From the NCBI GenBank assembly GCA_026392515.1, contig JAPLBY010000022.1, positions 142,869-206,868 on the forward strand: DNA of 64,000 nt, written 5' to 3'. Numbering within the stretch: position 1 is the first letter of the stretch; each line of letters starts with the position of its first letter. Source of the stretch: Actinomycetota bacterium. GTDB lineage: Bacteria > Actinomycetota > Actinomycetes > S36-B12 > UBA5976. Below are positions 44,873 through 54,684 of this stretch, one piece after another. Under the pieces are notes generated by a model. The model saw only the letters and a program-made list of their open reading frames with translations. It did no database searches and had not been told where the DNA came from. A program made the position numbers and the translations under genes.

Positions 44873-47509
44873 CTACTCGCCGCGGATCAATGCAATTGTT
44901 CCCGCTAGATCTTCAGCAGTTACTAATACTTCGCGTGCCTTTGAGCCTTCAGATGGGCCAACAATATTTCGAGACTCCATTAGATCCATTAATCGTCCAG
45001 CTTTAGCAAAACCAATTCGAAGTTTGCGCTGCAGCATTGAAGTTGAACCGAACTGAGTAGAAACCACTAATTCAACGGCTGCTAGCAAGTCATCGAGGTC
45101 GTTACCGATATCTCCATCAATCTCTCGGGAAGCTGTAATTGGAGCCACGATGTCTTCGCGGTACTGCGGTGCCATCTGTCCCTTTGCATGCGCAACTACA
45201 GCGCGAATCTCTGCCTCAGTAACCCATGAACACTGAATTCGGATTGGCTTGGAAGTTCCCATTGGAAGGAATAAACCATCACCCTGGCCAACCAACTTCT
45301 CAGCACCAGGCTGATCCAAGATCACTCGGCTATCAGCAAGACTGGAAGTTGAGAATGCTAAGCGGCTAGGAACGTTGGCCTTGATCAAGCCAGTAACAAC
45401 GTCTACAGAGGGACGCTGGGTAGCAAGAACTAGGTGAATACCGGCAGCACGAGCCAGCTGCGTGATACGCACTACCGAATCCTCTACATCGCGTGGAGCC
45501 ACCATCATCAAATCTGCAAGCTCATCTACAACGACAAGTAAGTATGGGTAAGGGCGAAGAACTCGTTGTGAGCCTTCCGGTGGTGAAACCTTGCCACCAC
45601 GAACTGCCTTATTGAAGTCATCAACATGGCGAAAGCCGTAAGCAGAAAGATCGTCGTAACGAGCTTCCATTTCTTTAACAACCCAGGCAAGCGCTTCTGC
45701 TGCCTTCTTAGGATTTGTAATGATCGGACTAATCAAGTGAGGAATACCTTCATACGCAGTTAGTTCTACACGCTTTGGATCAATCAAAACCATACGTACT
45801 TCGTCTGGAGTTGCTCGCATCAAAATTGAGGTAATCAGCGCGTTCATACAACCGGACTTACCTGCACCGGTAGCTCCTGCTACCAAAAGGTGTGGCATTT
45901 TGGCAAGGTTTGCTACGGTGAATCCGCCTTCAACATCCTTACCTAGACCAACCAACATTGGGTGATCATCCCCTGCTGCTTCGGCGCTTCGCATTACATC
46001 GCCGAGTGAGACAACTTCACGATCAGTATTAGGGATTTCAATACCAATTGCACTCTTGCCAGGAATTGGGGAAAGAATTCTTACGTCCGCACTGGCAACT
46101 GCATAAGCAATGTTCTTGCTCAATGCCGTTACGCGTTCCACTTTCACCTTTGGACCAAGTTCAACTTCGTAACGAGTCACAGTTGGGCCGCGCTGGAATC
46201 CAGTTACCTTCGCGTCAATATCAAATTGTTCAAGAACTTGAGTTAGTGCCTCAATAACTGCATCGTTTGCAGCAGTACGTGCCTTGGGAATCGCACCTGG
46301 CTTAAGTAGCGACTCACTTGGCAACTTGTAGTTCGAAGCTGACACAAATTGAAGTTGCTCAGACTTAACTGGCTTGACTTCAAGCATCGAAGCTGGTTGC
46401 GACGACGCATTCATTGGAGCTTTAGGCGCCTCGGTAATCAAGGATACCGCTTGAGTTTCGTGCTCAACTACTGGAGCTAAAACATCCACCGCAATTGTGT
46501 TCATTTGAGTGATGTCTTCAACTACAGCTACAAGTTCAACTTCTTCTTCAATGACCGCATTGCTTACAACTGGAGTTGCAAATGGTGCATCCCCTGCTAG
46601 CTCTCCAATTGCTAAAGCCGGATCAACATCTGATGGAGTAGAACTCTTACGACGAAGGCGACTAAACAAAGTGCGATTCGGGGATACTGAAAGATCTAAA
46701 GCTAATTGCGCTTGGGCGGCCGTGATGTCATCAACGTTTGGATGTGACATTTCCGCTTCATCTACTACAGCAGTGCGTTGGAACTTGTCTACGATCGAGC
46801 GAACCTTTGTTGGAATGGTGTTTACCGGTGTGGCGGTGATAATCAAGAGTGAAAAGAATGCAACAACCAAAAGAAGTAAAACGGTGACGATAGTGCCGGC
46901 AGCACTTACGAAAGGTGCCGTGATTGCCCAGCCAACCCAACCGGATGCTTCGCGCATTGCGCCAGCTCCAGATGATGGAATTGGATTACCACGATTGATG
47001 TGAACGATACCCATCACACTTAAAGAAAGCAGTGTCCAACCAATGGTTAGTCGCCCCTTCTTTTGGGACGGTGCATCTGGATGACGCAAAGTTTGAACTG
47101 CAATAACTAGCAATGCAACTGGAGCTAGAACATCGAAGATACCGACAGCGCCGGTAACCAAGCTAGTAACAACACCTGAAACAAAACCAGCCACATCGAA
47201 CCAAACAACTGCCGCAACAACAATTGCTAAAGATAAGTAGAGAAGTCCTAAACCGTCACGGCGATGTGCAGGGTCAAGGTCTCTTGCGCTCTTGCCGATG
47301 CCACGTACAATAGCGCCGATCACATGGGCAATACCCAACCAAATTGCAGTCGCGAACTTACGCAGACCCTGGAACATGGTGGTTATCGCAGAAGGCTTTG
47401 AACTCTTTCGTGGCTTAACTGGAGCGCGCCCAGATGAGGAATTTCTTCCTTGTGGACGGGATGCTGATGAGCTGCGCGGACGAGTCTTTGCTGCTGACGG
47501 GGAAGCCAT
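44873..47509 (-). CDS. ftsK: DNA translocase FtsK/SpoIIIE
   Basis: N-terminal TM segments, [21 protein letters not shown]-terminal gamma-like wHTH; start revised to MASPSAAK. Confidence 0.94.
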   Translation of the reverse strand: MASPSAAKTRPRSSSASRPQGRNSSSGRAPVKPRKSSKPSAITTMFQGLRKFATAIWLGIAHVIGAIVRGIGKSARDLDPAHRRDGLGLLYLSLAIVVAAVVWFDVAGFVSGVVTSLVTGAVGIFDVLAPVALLVIAVQTLRHPDAPSQKKGRLTIGWTLLSLSVMGIVHINRGNPIPSSGAGAMREASGWVGWAITAPFVSAAGTIVTVLLLLVVAFFSLLIITATPVNTIPTKVRSIVDKFQRTAVVDEAEMSHPNVDDITAAQAQLALDLSVSPNRTLFSRLRRKSSTPSDVDPALAIGELAGDAPFATPVVSNAVIEEEVELVAVVEDITQMNTIAVDVLAPVVEHETQAVSLITEAPKAPMNASSQPASMLEVKPVKSEQLQFVSASNYKLPSESLLKPGAIPKARTAANDAVIEALTQVLEQFDIDAKVTGFQRGPTVTRYEVELGPKVKVERVTALSKNIAYAVASADVRILSPIPGKSAIGIEIPNTDREVVSLGDVMRSAEAAGDDHPMLVGLGKDVEGGFTVANLAKMPHLLVAGATGAGKSGCMNALITSILMRATPDEVRMVLIDPKRVELTAYEGIPHLISPIITNPKKAAEALAWVVKEMEARYDDLSAYGFRHVDDFNKAVRGGKVSPPEGSQRVLRPYPYLLVVVDELADLMMVAPRDVEDSVVRITQLARAAGIHLVLATQRPSVDVVTGLIKANVPSRLAFSTSSLADSRVILDQPGAEKLVGQGDGLFLPMGTSKPIRIQCSWVTEAEIRAVVAHAKGQMAPQYREDIVAPITASREIDGDIGNDLDDLLAAVELVVSTQFGSTSMLQRKLRIGFAKAGRLMDLMESRNIVGPSEGSKAREVLVTAEDLAGTIALIRGE

Positions 47510-47592
47510 ATAACAAATATATCCGAAACACTCCAGTAACACTGGCACCAAGAGTTACGGCGTGTCGGAATTCTTGGGCTAAAGCACTTGAG

Positions 47593-49278
47593 TTAATTGG
47601 AAATTATCAATGGCACGATCATTGGGCGACGGCGATGTTTCTCGCCTACCCACTTTCCAGCTACCCTGCGAACCATTTGTCCTAATTGATGGGTATCGGT
47701 AACGCCATCAGCAAGCGCTGCTTCAAGTGTTGATTTAATCTTTGGCAAGATCTCTTCAAAGACACTTTCTTCTTTACTAAACCCTCGGGCATGAATCTGC
47801 GGTCCGGCAATAACTTTACGTTCGGCAAAATCTATTGCCGCAACAATAGATAAGAATCCATCTTCACCAAGTACCCGGCGATCGTTCAGTAGCGATTCCG
47901 AAACTTCGCCAACAGTAGATCCTTCAACATAGACATAGCCACAAGGGACTGCACCAACAATGTTGGCTTTACCATTTACTAGATCGACGACAATTCCGTC
48001 ACCCGCAAGCATCACTCTTGACTCAGGTACTCCGGTTTTGATTGCCAAGTCTGCATTAGCTCTCAAGTGTCGCCACTCACCATGGATTGGCATTACATTT
48101 TTTGGTTTAACTATGTTGTAGCAGTACAAAAGTTCGCCAGCTGCAGCGTGACCAGAAACGTGGACCAAGGCATTCCCCTTGTGCACAACGTGTGCCCCAA
48201 GTCGCGTCAGGTCGTTAATGATTCGATAAACCGCATTTTCATTTCCAGGAATCAACGACGAAGCAAGGATTACGGTATCGCCGGGTCCTACCGAGATTGC
48301 GTGATCTTGATTAGCAATTCGCGCCAATGCAGCCATCGGTTCGCCTTGGGATCCAGTGCAGATTAAAACTGCTTGATCGTCAGGTAGGTCTGCCATTTCA
48401 TCACTAGAAATCAACGCCCCACCAGGAATGGTTAGATAACCAAGATCACTGGCGAGTGCCATATTGCGAACCATAGAGCGACCTACAAATGCAATCTTGC
48501 GATTGTTTCTTACTGCCACGTCAATGATTTGCTGGACTCTGTGCACGTGTGATGCAAATGATGCAACTATGACTCGGCCCGATGCGCCACCAATGACTTG
48601 CTGAAGCGTTGGGATGATGTCTTTTTCACTCGTAACAAATCCGGGTACTTCAGCGTTAGTTGAATCAACAAGAAATAGATCTACACCTTGGTCACCCAAG
48701 CGCGCGAATGCATTTAAGTCAGTAACTCGGCCATCAAGTGGAAGTTGATCCATCTTGAAATCACCGGTGATCAAAATGGTTCCGGCATCCGTAGTAACAG
48801 CTACGGCCAAGGCATCTGGGATGGAGTGATTTACTGCGATGAACTCAACAGAAAAGTCTCCAAACTTTTCCGTCATGCCTTCTTTAACGGCATGTGTGTA
48901 AGCCGTTATGCGATGTTCCTTTAACTTGCTTTCAATAAATGCCAAAGTCAATTGTGAACCGACGATCGGTATGTCTTGCTTATGTCGCAGTAGATACGGG
49001 ACTGCCCCAATGTGATCTTCATGTCCGTGCGTCAGAATTACCGCCGCAACATCATCTAGTCGATCTTGGATGTAGGCGAAATCAGGCAAGATTAAATCAA
49101 CACCGGGTTGAGTCTCTTCTGGAAATAAGACTCCACAGTCGACAATGAGCAGTTTTCCTCGGTATTCAAGCACGGTCATATTGCGACCGATGTCGCCTAA
49201 TCCACCAAGTGCAACTACGCGAAAAGTGTCATCAGTTAGCGGAGGTGGAGTTGGTAACTCAATTTGTGAAAATGTCAC
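47593..49278 (-). CDS. rnj: Ribonuclease J
   Basis: Metallo-beta-lactamase LTHGHEDHIGAVPYLL, GDFKMD, VHVSGHAAAGELL. Confidence 0.93.
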   Translation of the reverse strand: MTFSQIELPTPPPLTDDTFRVVALGGLGDIGRNMTVLEYRGKLLIVDCGVLFPEETQPGVDLILPDFAYIQDRLDDVAAVILTHGHEDHIGAVPYLLRHKQDIPIVGSQLTLAFIESKLKEHRITAYTHAVKEGMTEKFGDFSVEFIAVNHSIPDALAVAVTTDAGTILITGDFKMDQLPLDGRVTDLNAFARLGDQGVDLFLVDSTNAEVPGFVTSEKDIIPTLQQVIGGASGRVIVASFASHVHRVQQIIDVAVRNNRKIAFVGRSMVRNMALASDLGYLTIPGGALISSDEMADLPDDQAVLICTGSQGEPMAALARIANQDHAISVGPGDTVILASSLIPGNENAVYRIINDLTRLGAHVVHKGNALVHVSGHAAAGELLYCYNIVKPKNVMPIHGEWRHLRANADLAIKTGVPESRVMLAGDGIVVDLVNGKANIVGAVPCGYVYVEGSTVGEVSESLLNDRRVLGEDGFLSIVAAIDFAERKVIAGPQIHARGFSKEESVFEEILPKIKSTLEAALADGVTDTHQLGQMVRRVAGKWVGEKHRRRPMIVPLIISN

Positions 49279-50177
49279 AGACTGAAGCCACCCTTAATCA
49301 AGTCTTCTTTAAGAACACGTCTCTGGTCATCAGTTGCTGGAACTAGTGGCAATCGAAGTGACCCACCGCCTGTCCTACCCAGTTGGTCAAGCGCCGCTTT
49401 CACCATGATTGCCCCACCAGCTCTGGTCATAATGCCCTCGGTGATTGGAACTAGCGACCGATTAATCTCTCGAGCCGTTTTAACGTCATTGTTTTGCATC
49501 GCTTCAACCATCAACTTGTGGCGATCAGCCACGATGTGTCCGGTGACGCTCACGACACCAACAGCTCCTATTGCCAGAAGTGCAAGGTTTAACGGATCAT
49601 CACCTGAATAGTAAGCAAGATCCGATTGCGCCATGATTTGTGATGCTGCCCAAGGATCCCCTTTTGCATCTTTATTGGCGATGATTTTTGGATGTTGTGC
49701 CAGCTGCAGCATGGTGTCGTTGTTGATTGGCACACCTGAGCGACCTGGGATGTCATAAATCATTACCGGCAGATCGGTTGAATCAGCTACTGCAACCATG
49801 TGCGCATAAATACCGGCTTGTGGTGGCTTGTTGTAATAAGGAGTGACGACAAGCAGTCCATGTGCTCCAGCTTTTTGCGCGTCTTTAGCTAGCAAAATCG
49901 AATGAGCGGTGTCATTGGAGCCAGCACCTGCAACAACTTTGGCCCGACTTCCCACTGCGTCAATTACAGCTTTAAGTAGTTCAAGTTTTTCGTGTTCGTC
50001 TGTTGTTGGAGATTCACCAGTTGTGCCATTAACTACTAGACCGTTGTTGCCCAAATCAACTAAGTCATTTGCAAGCTTTGCAGCAGCATCGTAATCAATC
50101 TTGGTTCCATCAGAAGTAAACGGTGTAACCATTGCGGTCAGTACCGTTCCAAAAACCTCTTGAGCTTTCACAACCAC
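49275..50177 (-). CDS. dapA: 4-hydroxy-tetrahydrodipicolinate synthase
   Basis: LVVNGTTGESPTTDEHEKLEL, LLVVTPYYNKPPQAG. Confidence 0.94.
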   Translation of the reverse strand: MVVKAQEVFGTVLTAMVTPFTSDGTKIDYDAAAKLANDLVDLGNNGLVVNGTTGESPTTDEHEKLELLKAVIDAVGSRAKVVAGAGSNDTAHSILLAKDAQKAGAHGLLVVTPYYNKPPQAGIYAHMVAVADSTDLPVMIYDIPGRSGVPINNDTMLQLAQHPKIIANKDAKGDPWAASQIMAQSDLAYYSGDDPLNLALLAIGAVGVVSVTGHIVADRHKLMVEAMQNNDVKTAREINRSLVPITEGIMTRAGGAIMVKAALDQLGRTGGGSLRLPLVPATDDQRRVLKEDLIKGGFSL

Positions 50178-50186
50178 ACCTATTTC

Positions 50187-50963
50187 CTAGGGAGCGACTC
50201 GGCCATTAGCCACGAATGATGCGTGGGTAAGTGGCATGATTCGCTCGAATTCTAACTCGTACTTTTCTGCAACCATTTCAATTTCGCGCTGTGGGAAGGA
50301 TGGGAAGTGAGAACCCTCTGCTTTACGTCGCAGACTCAGAAAGTTCATCAGCGCGCGGGCGTTCATTGTTACGTAGGCAGAACTATAAATAGTCACTGGC
50401 AAAACAATTCGAGCAACCTCGCGCGCTACACCCGCTTCCAGCATTGCTTCATAAGATGCATAGGCAACGTCGCAAGCCTTCTTGGTCTCTGCAGTGACAA
50501 TTTCGAATTGCTCTGGTGTGCCATCAACAAATTCGTATGCGCCGGCTTTACCAACTTGGATCAGCTTGCGCTCCGGACCAGGCGTGTAGAAAATCGGTTC
50601 CAAAACTTTGTAACGTCCAGATTCTTCGTTGTAACTTGCCATGCGGTGCCGAAAATGTTCACGCCACATAAAAATTGGTGCTTGCACAAAGAAAGTAAAT
50701 ACCGAATGCTCGAATGGGCTCCCGTGACGATCCCGCATCAAATAGTTGATTAAACCAGCAGAGGCAGCGGAATCAGCATTAACGTCCACTGCAGATTGAT
50801 CGCCTTTGGTGGAAACCCGGGCTGCCCAAAGCACATCTGCGTCTCCTGCCGAATGCTTTACTAACTCGACAGTTACATCACTTCTAAAGGAAATCTCTTG
50901 GGCCACGTTGATAAGGCTATCGGGGCGCCCAATTAACCCTGACTTTGCCACCACTTTCTCCAT
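50187..50963 (-). CDS. thyX: Flavin-dependent thymidylate synthase ThyX
   Basis: FREHFRHRMASYNEESGRY-type ThyX motif (WREHFRHRMASYNEESGRYKVL) and SLRRKAEGSHFPSFPQREI. Confidence 0.94.
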   Translation of the reverse strand: MEKVVAKSGLIGRPDSLINVAQEISFRSDVTVELVKHSAGDADVLWAARVSTKGDQSAVDVNADSAASAGLINYLMRDRHGSPFEHSVFTFFVQAPIFMWREHFRHRMASYNEESGRYKVLEPIFYTPGPERKLIQVGKAGAYEFVDGTPEQFEIVTAETKKACDVAYASYEAMLEAGVAREVARIVLPVTIYSSAYVTMNARALMNFLSLRRKAEGSHFPSFPQREIEMVAEKYELEFERIMPLTHASFVANGRVAP

Positions 50964-51006
50964 TTGACCGACTAATTGATTTTCGCTACCTTTTAGTTAC
51001 AAAATT

Positions 51007-51034
51007 ATTTATGCAACCAGTTAGTTGCATAAAT
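51007..51034 (+). promoter_or_regulatory. Palindromic operator candidate upstream of fbpA-like gene
   Basis: ATTTATGCAAC-CAGTTA-GTTGCATAAAT: 11-bp perfect arms, 6-bp centre, in the thyX/fbpA divergent spacer. Confidence 0.65.
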
Positions 51035-51052
51035 ACCTTAATTAGGAGTCAA

Positions 51053-52081
51053 ATGCTTTCTCGTCGCTTACTTGCTGCTTCAGCACTAAGTCTTTCTGTC
51101 CTTGTTTCCGGTTGTGCCAGTGAAACAACTTCTGAGCCAAACGCATCCAGTACTGCGGATAGTAATGCCGGATCGATCACGCTTTATTCGGGTCGTTCTG
51201 AGGAACTGATCGCACCGCTTCTTGAGTTGTTTACATCAGAAACTGGGATCGCAGTAAACGTTCGTTACGGTGAATCTTCAGAGATGGCAGCGACCATTCT
51301 TGAGGAAGGCAACAACACAAAGGCTGATGTATTTTTCTCACAGGACGCTGGCGCATTGGGCGCAGTAAGCCAAGAAGCTACTACATATCCTTTGCCCGAA
51401 GAGGTACTGAATTTAGTCCCTGCCAAATTCCGCGCAAAAGATGGTTCTTGGGTTGGCGTATCCGGACGATCACGCGTCCTTGCATACAACCCTGAACTTG
51501 TGACAGATCTACCGAAGTCAGTATTTGATCTTGCCGATCCAGGCTGGAAAGGTCGAATCGCTATTGCTCCGACAAATGCATCCTTTCAGTCATTTGTTAC
51601 TGGGATGCGTGTAACCGAGGGTGACGAAAAGACTTTGGAATTTCTTTCAGCAATGAAGGAAAATGCGATCCTCTATGAAAAGAACAGCCAGATTCTGGAT
51701 GCAGTCGAGAACGGCGAAGTTGCTGCCGGACTTCTAAACCATTACTACTGGTTTGAAAAAGCTGCTGAAATCGGTGCCGAGAACATGAATTCGAAGATCA
51801 CTTGGTTCGCCGATGGTGATGCTGGCAATCTTGTTAATGTCGCTGGAGTTTCGCTAATTTCAGACAATCCAAACGCTTTGGTATTCGCAAAGTGGCTATT
51901 GGGTGATACTGCGCAAAAGTATTTCCTGGAAACCACCTTTGAGTATTCGCTCACTTCAGATGTTTCGCCAGATCCAGCTTTGCCAAAGTTAAGCGAGATC
52001 AACGGACCAGAAATTGATTTATCCAATCTGTCTTCACTAGAGCAGACTCTGCAATTGTTAACTGAAGCGGGTCTAATCTGA
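51053..52081 (+). CDS. Iron(III) ABC transporter substrate-binding lipoprotein (FbpA/FutA-like)
   Basis: Lipobox LSVLVSGCAS, LYSGRSEELIAPLLELFTSETGIAVNVRYG; AGGAG upstream of ATG at 51053. Confidence 0.87.
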   Translation: MLSRRLLAASALSLSVLVSGCASETTSEPNASSTADSNAGSITLYSGRSEELIAPLLELFTSETGIAVNVRYGESSEMAATILEEGNNTKADVFFSQDAGALGAVSQEATTYPLPEEVLNLVPAKFRAKDGSWVGVSGRSRVLAYNPELVTDLPKSVFDLADPGWKGRIAIAPTNASFQSFVTGMRVTEGDEKTLEFLSAMKENAILYEKNSQILDAVENGEVAAGLLNHYYWFEKAAEIGAENMNSKITWFADGDAGNLVNVAGVSLISDNPNALVFAKWLLGDTAQKYFLETTFEYSLTSDVSPDPALPKLSEINGPEIDLSNLSSLEQTLQLLTEAGLI

Positions 52082-52100
52082 CGACCAGATCAAACCAAAG

Positions 52101-52130
52101 GCCACCACTACAAATCTCTGTAGTGGTGGC
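52101..52130 (+). other. Perfect 12-bp hairpin at the fbpA-fbpB junction
   Basis: GCCACCACTACA-AATCTC-TGTAGTGGTGGC, overlapping the called GTG start (52123) of the permease. Confidence 0.85.
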
Positions 52131-53652
52131 ATTTGGCGTTTTTGTTTCGGTTTTACCGCTGGTCTACATTCTGTTGCGTACTGCGCAAATTGGAATCAGC
52201 GAATTGGTTGATAGCTTGTTTCGGGCAAGGACTCTTGAGCTGATTTACAACTCGCTCTCCCTCACCCTTGTGGTTTGTGTAACTGCAATGACCATAGGAA
52301 CTGCGCAAGCTTGGTTGAGTTTTCGATCAGATCTAGCTTTCCGCAGATTCTTTCAAGTTGTTGCAGTTCTTCCGCTAGCAATGCCTTCTTATGTGTTGGC
52401 TTACGCGTGGCTCTCAGTGTCGTCGGGGATCAATGGATTCCTTGGTTCATGGTTGGTTCTAAGCATCAGCACTACTCCATACGTATTCATTGCTGTTTCA
52501 GCTGCATTTAACCGACATAGTGGCGCGGGTGAAGAAGTAGCTCGAACCCTCGGACGTAGTCAGATGAGTGTTGCCAGGACCATCACATGGCCGGCGATTC
52601 GAACTTCAGTGTTCGGATCTGGATTACTTGTTGCTCTCTATACCCTTAGTGATTTCGGTGCGGTTTCATTGATGCGATACGACACCTTTACTCGCGCTAT
52701 TTACAACGCCTACCGAGCAAGTTTCGATAGAAATTCAGCAGCTGCTTTGTCACTAGTTCTAGTTGTTCTTACCCTGTTTCTAATTCGAATTGAAGGTAGA
52801 TCCAGTTCTCTAACGACTGCCAAGTCATCAGGTCAATATCGTGCAATGCAAACCAAACTTGGCAAATGGCAAATTGGAGCGCAGGCTTTGTTGTTGTCAT
52901 GGTTTGTATTGGGAGTTCTGATTCCAGTTATGAGCATTATTTACTGGGCGGTGATTGGTCAGTCGCAATCAAATTTAGGCGAAATTTCTCGTGCCTTTGT
53001 TAACACAGTTGGGTACGGACTTGCTGGTGGATTAGCTGTTGCTTTTGTTGGCTTGGCGGTTGCCATCTTGGTGGTTAGGTACAAAAGCAAGTATTCAGTC
53101 AATGTCGAAAAAACTATTTTGATTACCCATGCACTTCCTGGCGTAGTTGTTGCGCTTTCTTTCGTATTCCTAGTGAATCAGTCAGTGCCAAGTCTTTATC
53201 AAACCAGTGCTTTAGTACTTCTCGCATATCTCGCATTATTTCTACCCAATGCAGTTGCTGTTCTAAAGGTGCCAATTTCGCAAGTACCAACCGGAATTGA
53301 AGAAGTCTCTAGAACGCTAGGAAGCTCTCAATTTCAAACACTAAGAAGAGTTGTGATTCCGGCAGCGGCTCCTGGAATTCTAAGTGCCACCGCATTTGTC
53401 GGGCTTACCGTAATTAAAGAGTTGCCAGCGACCTTGATTCTTCGCCCGACTGGAATTGAAACACTTGCCACCCGATTATGGTCTGCAACTTCAGTAAGTG
53501 CATTCAGTGCCGCGGCTCCATATGCATTGCTATTGATACTCGTAGCAGGTATTCCTGCGCTGTTCGTTAATCTTGAAATTCGGGCAACTCAAAATCGAAG
53601 TAGCCTAGAAGTAGCAGTTCCGAACGAAGTTAGCGTTAGCGAGGTGAGATAG
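52123..53652 (+). CDS. Iron(III) ABC transporter permease (FbpB-like, fused double permease); start codon uncertain
   Basis: Two binding-protein-dependent permease halves (EEVARTLGRSQMSVARTITWPAI; EEVSRTLGSSQFQTLRRVVIPAAAPG). The frame stays open upstream to the fbpA stop. Confidence 0.87.
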   Translation: MVAFGVFVSVLPLVYILLRTAQIGISELVDSLFRARTLELIYNSLSLTLVVCVTAMTIGTAQAWLSFRSDLAFRRFFQVVAVLPLAMPSYVLAYAWLSVSSGINGFLGSWLVLSISTTPYVFIAVSAAFNRHSGAGEEVARTLGRSQMSVARTITWPAIRTSVFGSGLLVALYTLSDFGAVSLMRYDTFTRAIYNAYRASFDRNSAAALSLVLVVLTLFLIRIEGRSSSLTTAKSSGQYRAMQTKLGKWQIGAQALLLSWFVLGVLIPVMSIIYWAVIGQSQSNLGEISRAFVNTVGYGLAGGLAVAFVGLAVAILVVRYKSKYSVNVEKTILITHALPGVVVALSFVFLVNQSVPSLYQTSALVLLAYLALFLPNAVAVLKVPISQVPTGIEEVSRTLGSSQFQTLRRVVIPAAAPGILSATAFVGLTVIKELPATLILRPTGIETLATRLWSATSVSAFSAAAPYALLLILVAGIPALFVNLEIRATQNRSSLEVAVPNEVSVSEVR

Positions 53653-54684
53653 ATGTCAGAAAAAGTGCAAATAGAAAATGTCTCCAAATCTTTTGGCAAT
53701 GTATCTGTACTCAAAGATGTTTCATTTACTGTCAAAGACGGTTCGCTTCTAACAGTTCTGGGTGCCTCAGGCGGCGGTAAAACCACACTACTGCGGTTGA
53801 TTGCAGGCTTTGATTCAGTGGACTCGGGATCTATCACTATGAATGGCCGAGTAGTTTCTTCGGAGTCATTGTCACTACCTCCTGAAAAGCGAAACGTTGG
53901 TTTTGTGCCACAGGATTCTGCGCTGTTTCCTCATTTATCAGTTTCAAAGAACATTGCGTACGGACTTTCCCACTTGAAGACTGCCGCGAAAGATACAAAA
54001 GTTTCAGAGTTGTTGGATCTAATTGGGATGGGTGACCAGAGAGACTCTCTACCTGACACGCTTTCTGGTGGGCAACGTCAACGTGTTGCAATTGCCCGCG
54101 CCCTTGCACCTAATCCTGACGTGATTCTTCTTGATGAACCATTCGCTGCGCTAGATGCCCAATTGCGTTCAAAGCTTCGCGAAGATGTCCGAGCAATCCT
54201 TCGAGCAGCCAGTGCAACTGCAATTCTGGTAACTCACGATCAAGAAGAGGCGCTATCTATAGCTGATCAAGTGGCAATCCTTCGCGACGGAACCGTTGCC
54301 CAGATTGGTAGCCCGCGATCGATTTACTCGCAGCCAGTTGACGTTTCACTTGCTAAGTTCCTGGGCGATGCCGTTGTTATTCCTGGCGTAGTAACTGCCG
54401 GGAAAGTCAGCACGCAATTGGGCGACCTGATCCCGAGCGTGGCGCAACCTGAAGGAACTAAGGGTCAAGTTGCTATTCGTCCGGAGAATCTATATCTACA
54501 ACCTGATCCGAAAGGTTTAGCCGTAGTTACCGGACGTCAATTCTTTGGACACGATGCATTAGTTGAAGTTAAGACTGCCGCTGGAACTGTGAAGGCTCGC
54601 ACTTCTGGACCGATCTCGCCAGAAGTTGGCATGCCAGTAACCGTTTGGGTCAGAGGCTCAGTTAACTTCTACCCTGCTGACTAA
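53653..54684 (+). CDS. Iron(III) ABC transporter ATP-binding protein (FbpC-like)
   Basis: Walker A GASGGGKTTLLRLIAGFD, LSGGQRQRVAIARALAPNPDVILLDEPFAALD, C-terminal TOBE-like region. Confidence 0.9.
   Translation: MSEKVQIENVSKSFGNVSVLKDVSFTVKDGSLLTVLGASGGGKTTLLRLIAGFDSVDSGSITMNGRVVSSESLSLPPEKRNVGFVPQDSALFPHLSVSKNIAYGLSHLKTAAKDTKVSELLDLIGMGDQRDSLPDTLSGGQRQRVAIARALAPNPDVILLDEPFAALDAQLRSKLREDVRAILRAASATAILVTHDQEEALSIADQVAILRDGTVAQIGSPRSIYSQPVDVSLAKFLGDAVVIPGVVTAGKVSTQLGDLIPSVAQPEGTKGQVAIRPENLYLQPDPKGLAVVTGRQFFGHDALVEVKTAAGTVKARTSGPISPEVGMPVTVWVRGSVNFYPAD

Noticed and set aside
46509-47003. 164-aa plus-strand ORF opposite ftsK
   Set aside because: Antisense to the ftsK linker and TM region; Ser/Thr-rich, no recognisable fold.
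50945-51052. N-terminal extension of the iron-binding lipoprotein ORF
   Set aside because: It would overlap thyX and bury the signal peptide; the lipoprotein start with AGGAG is at 51053.
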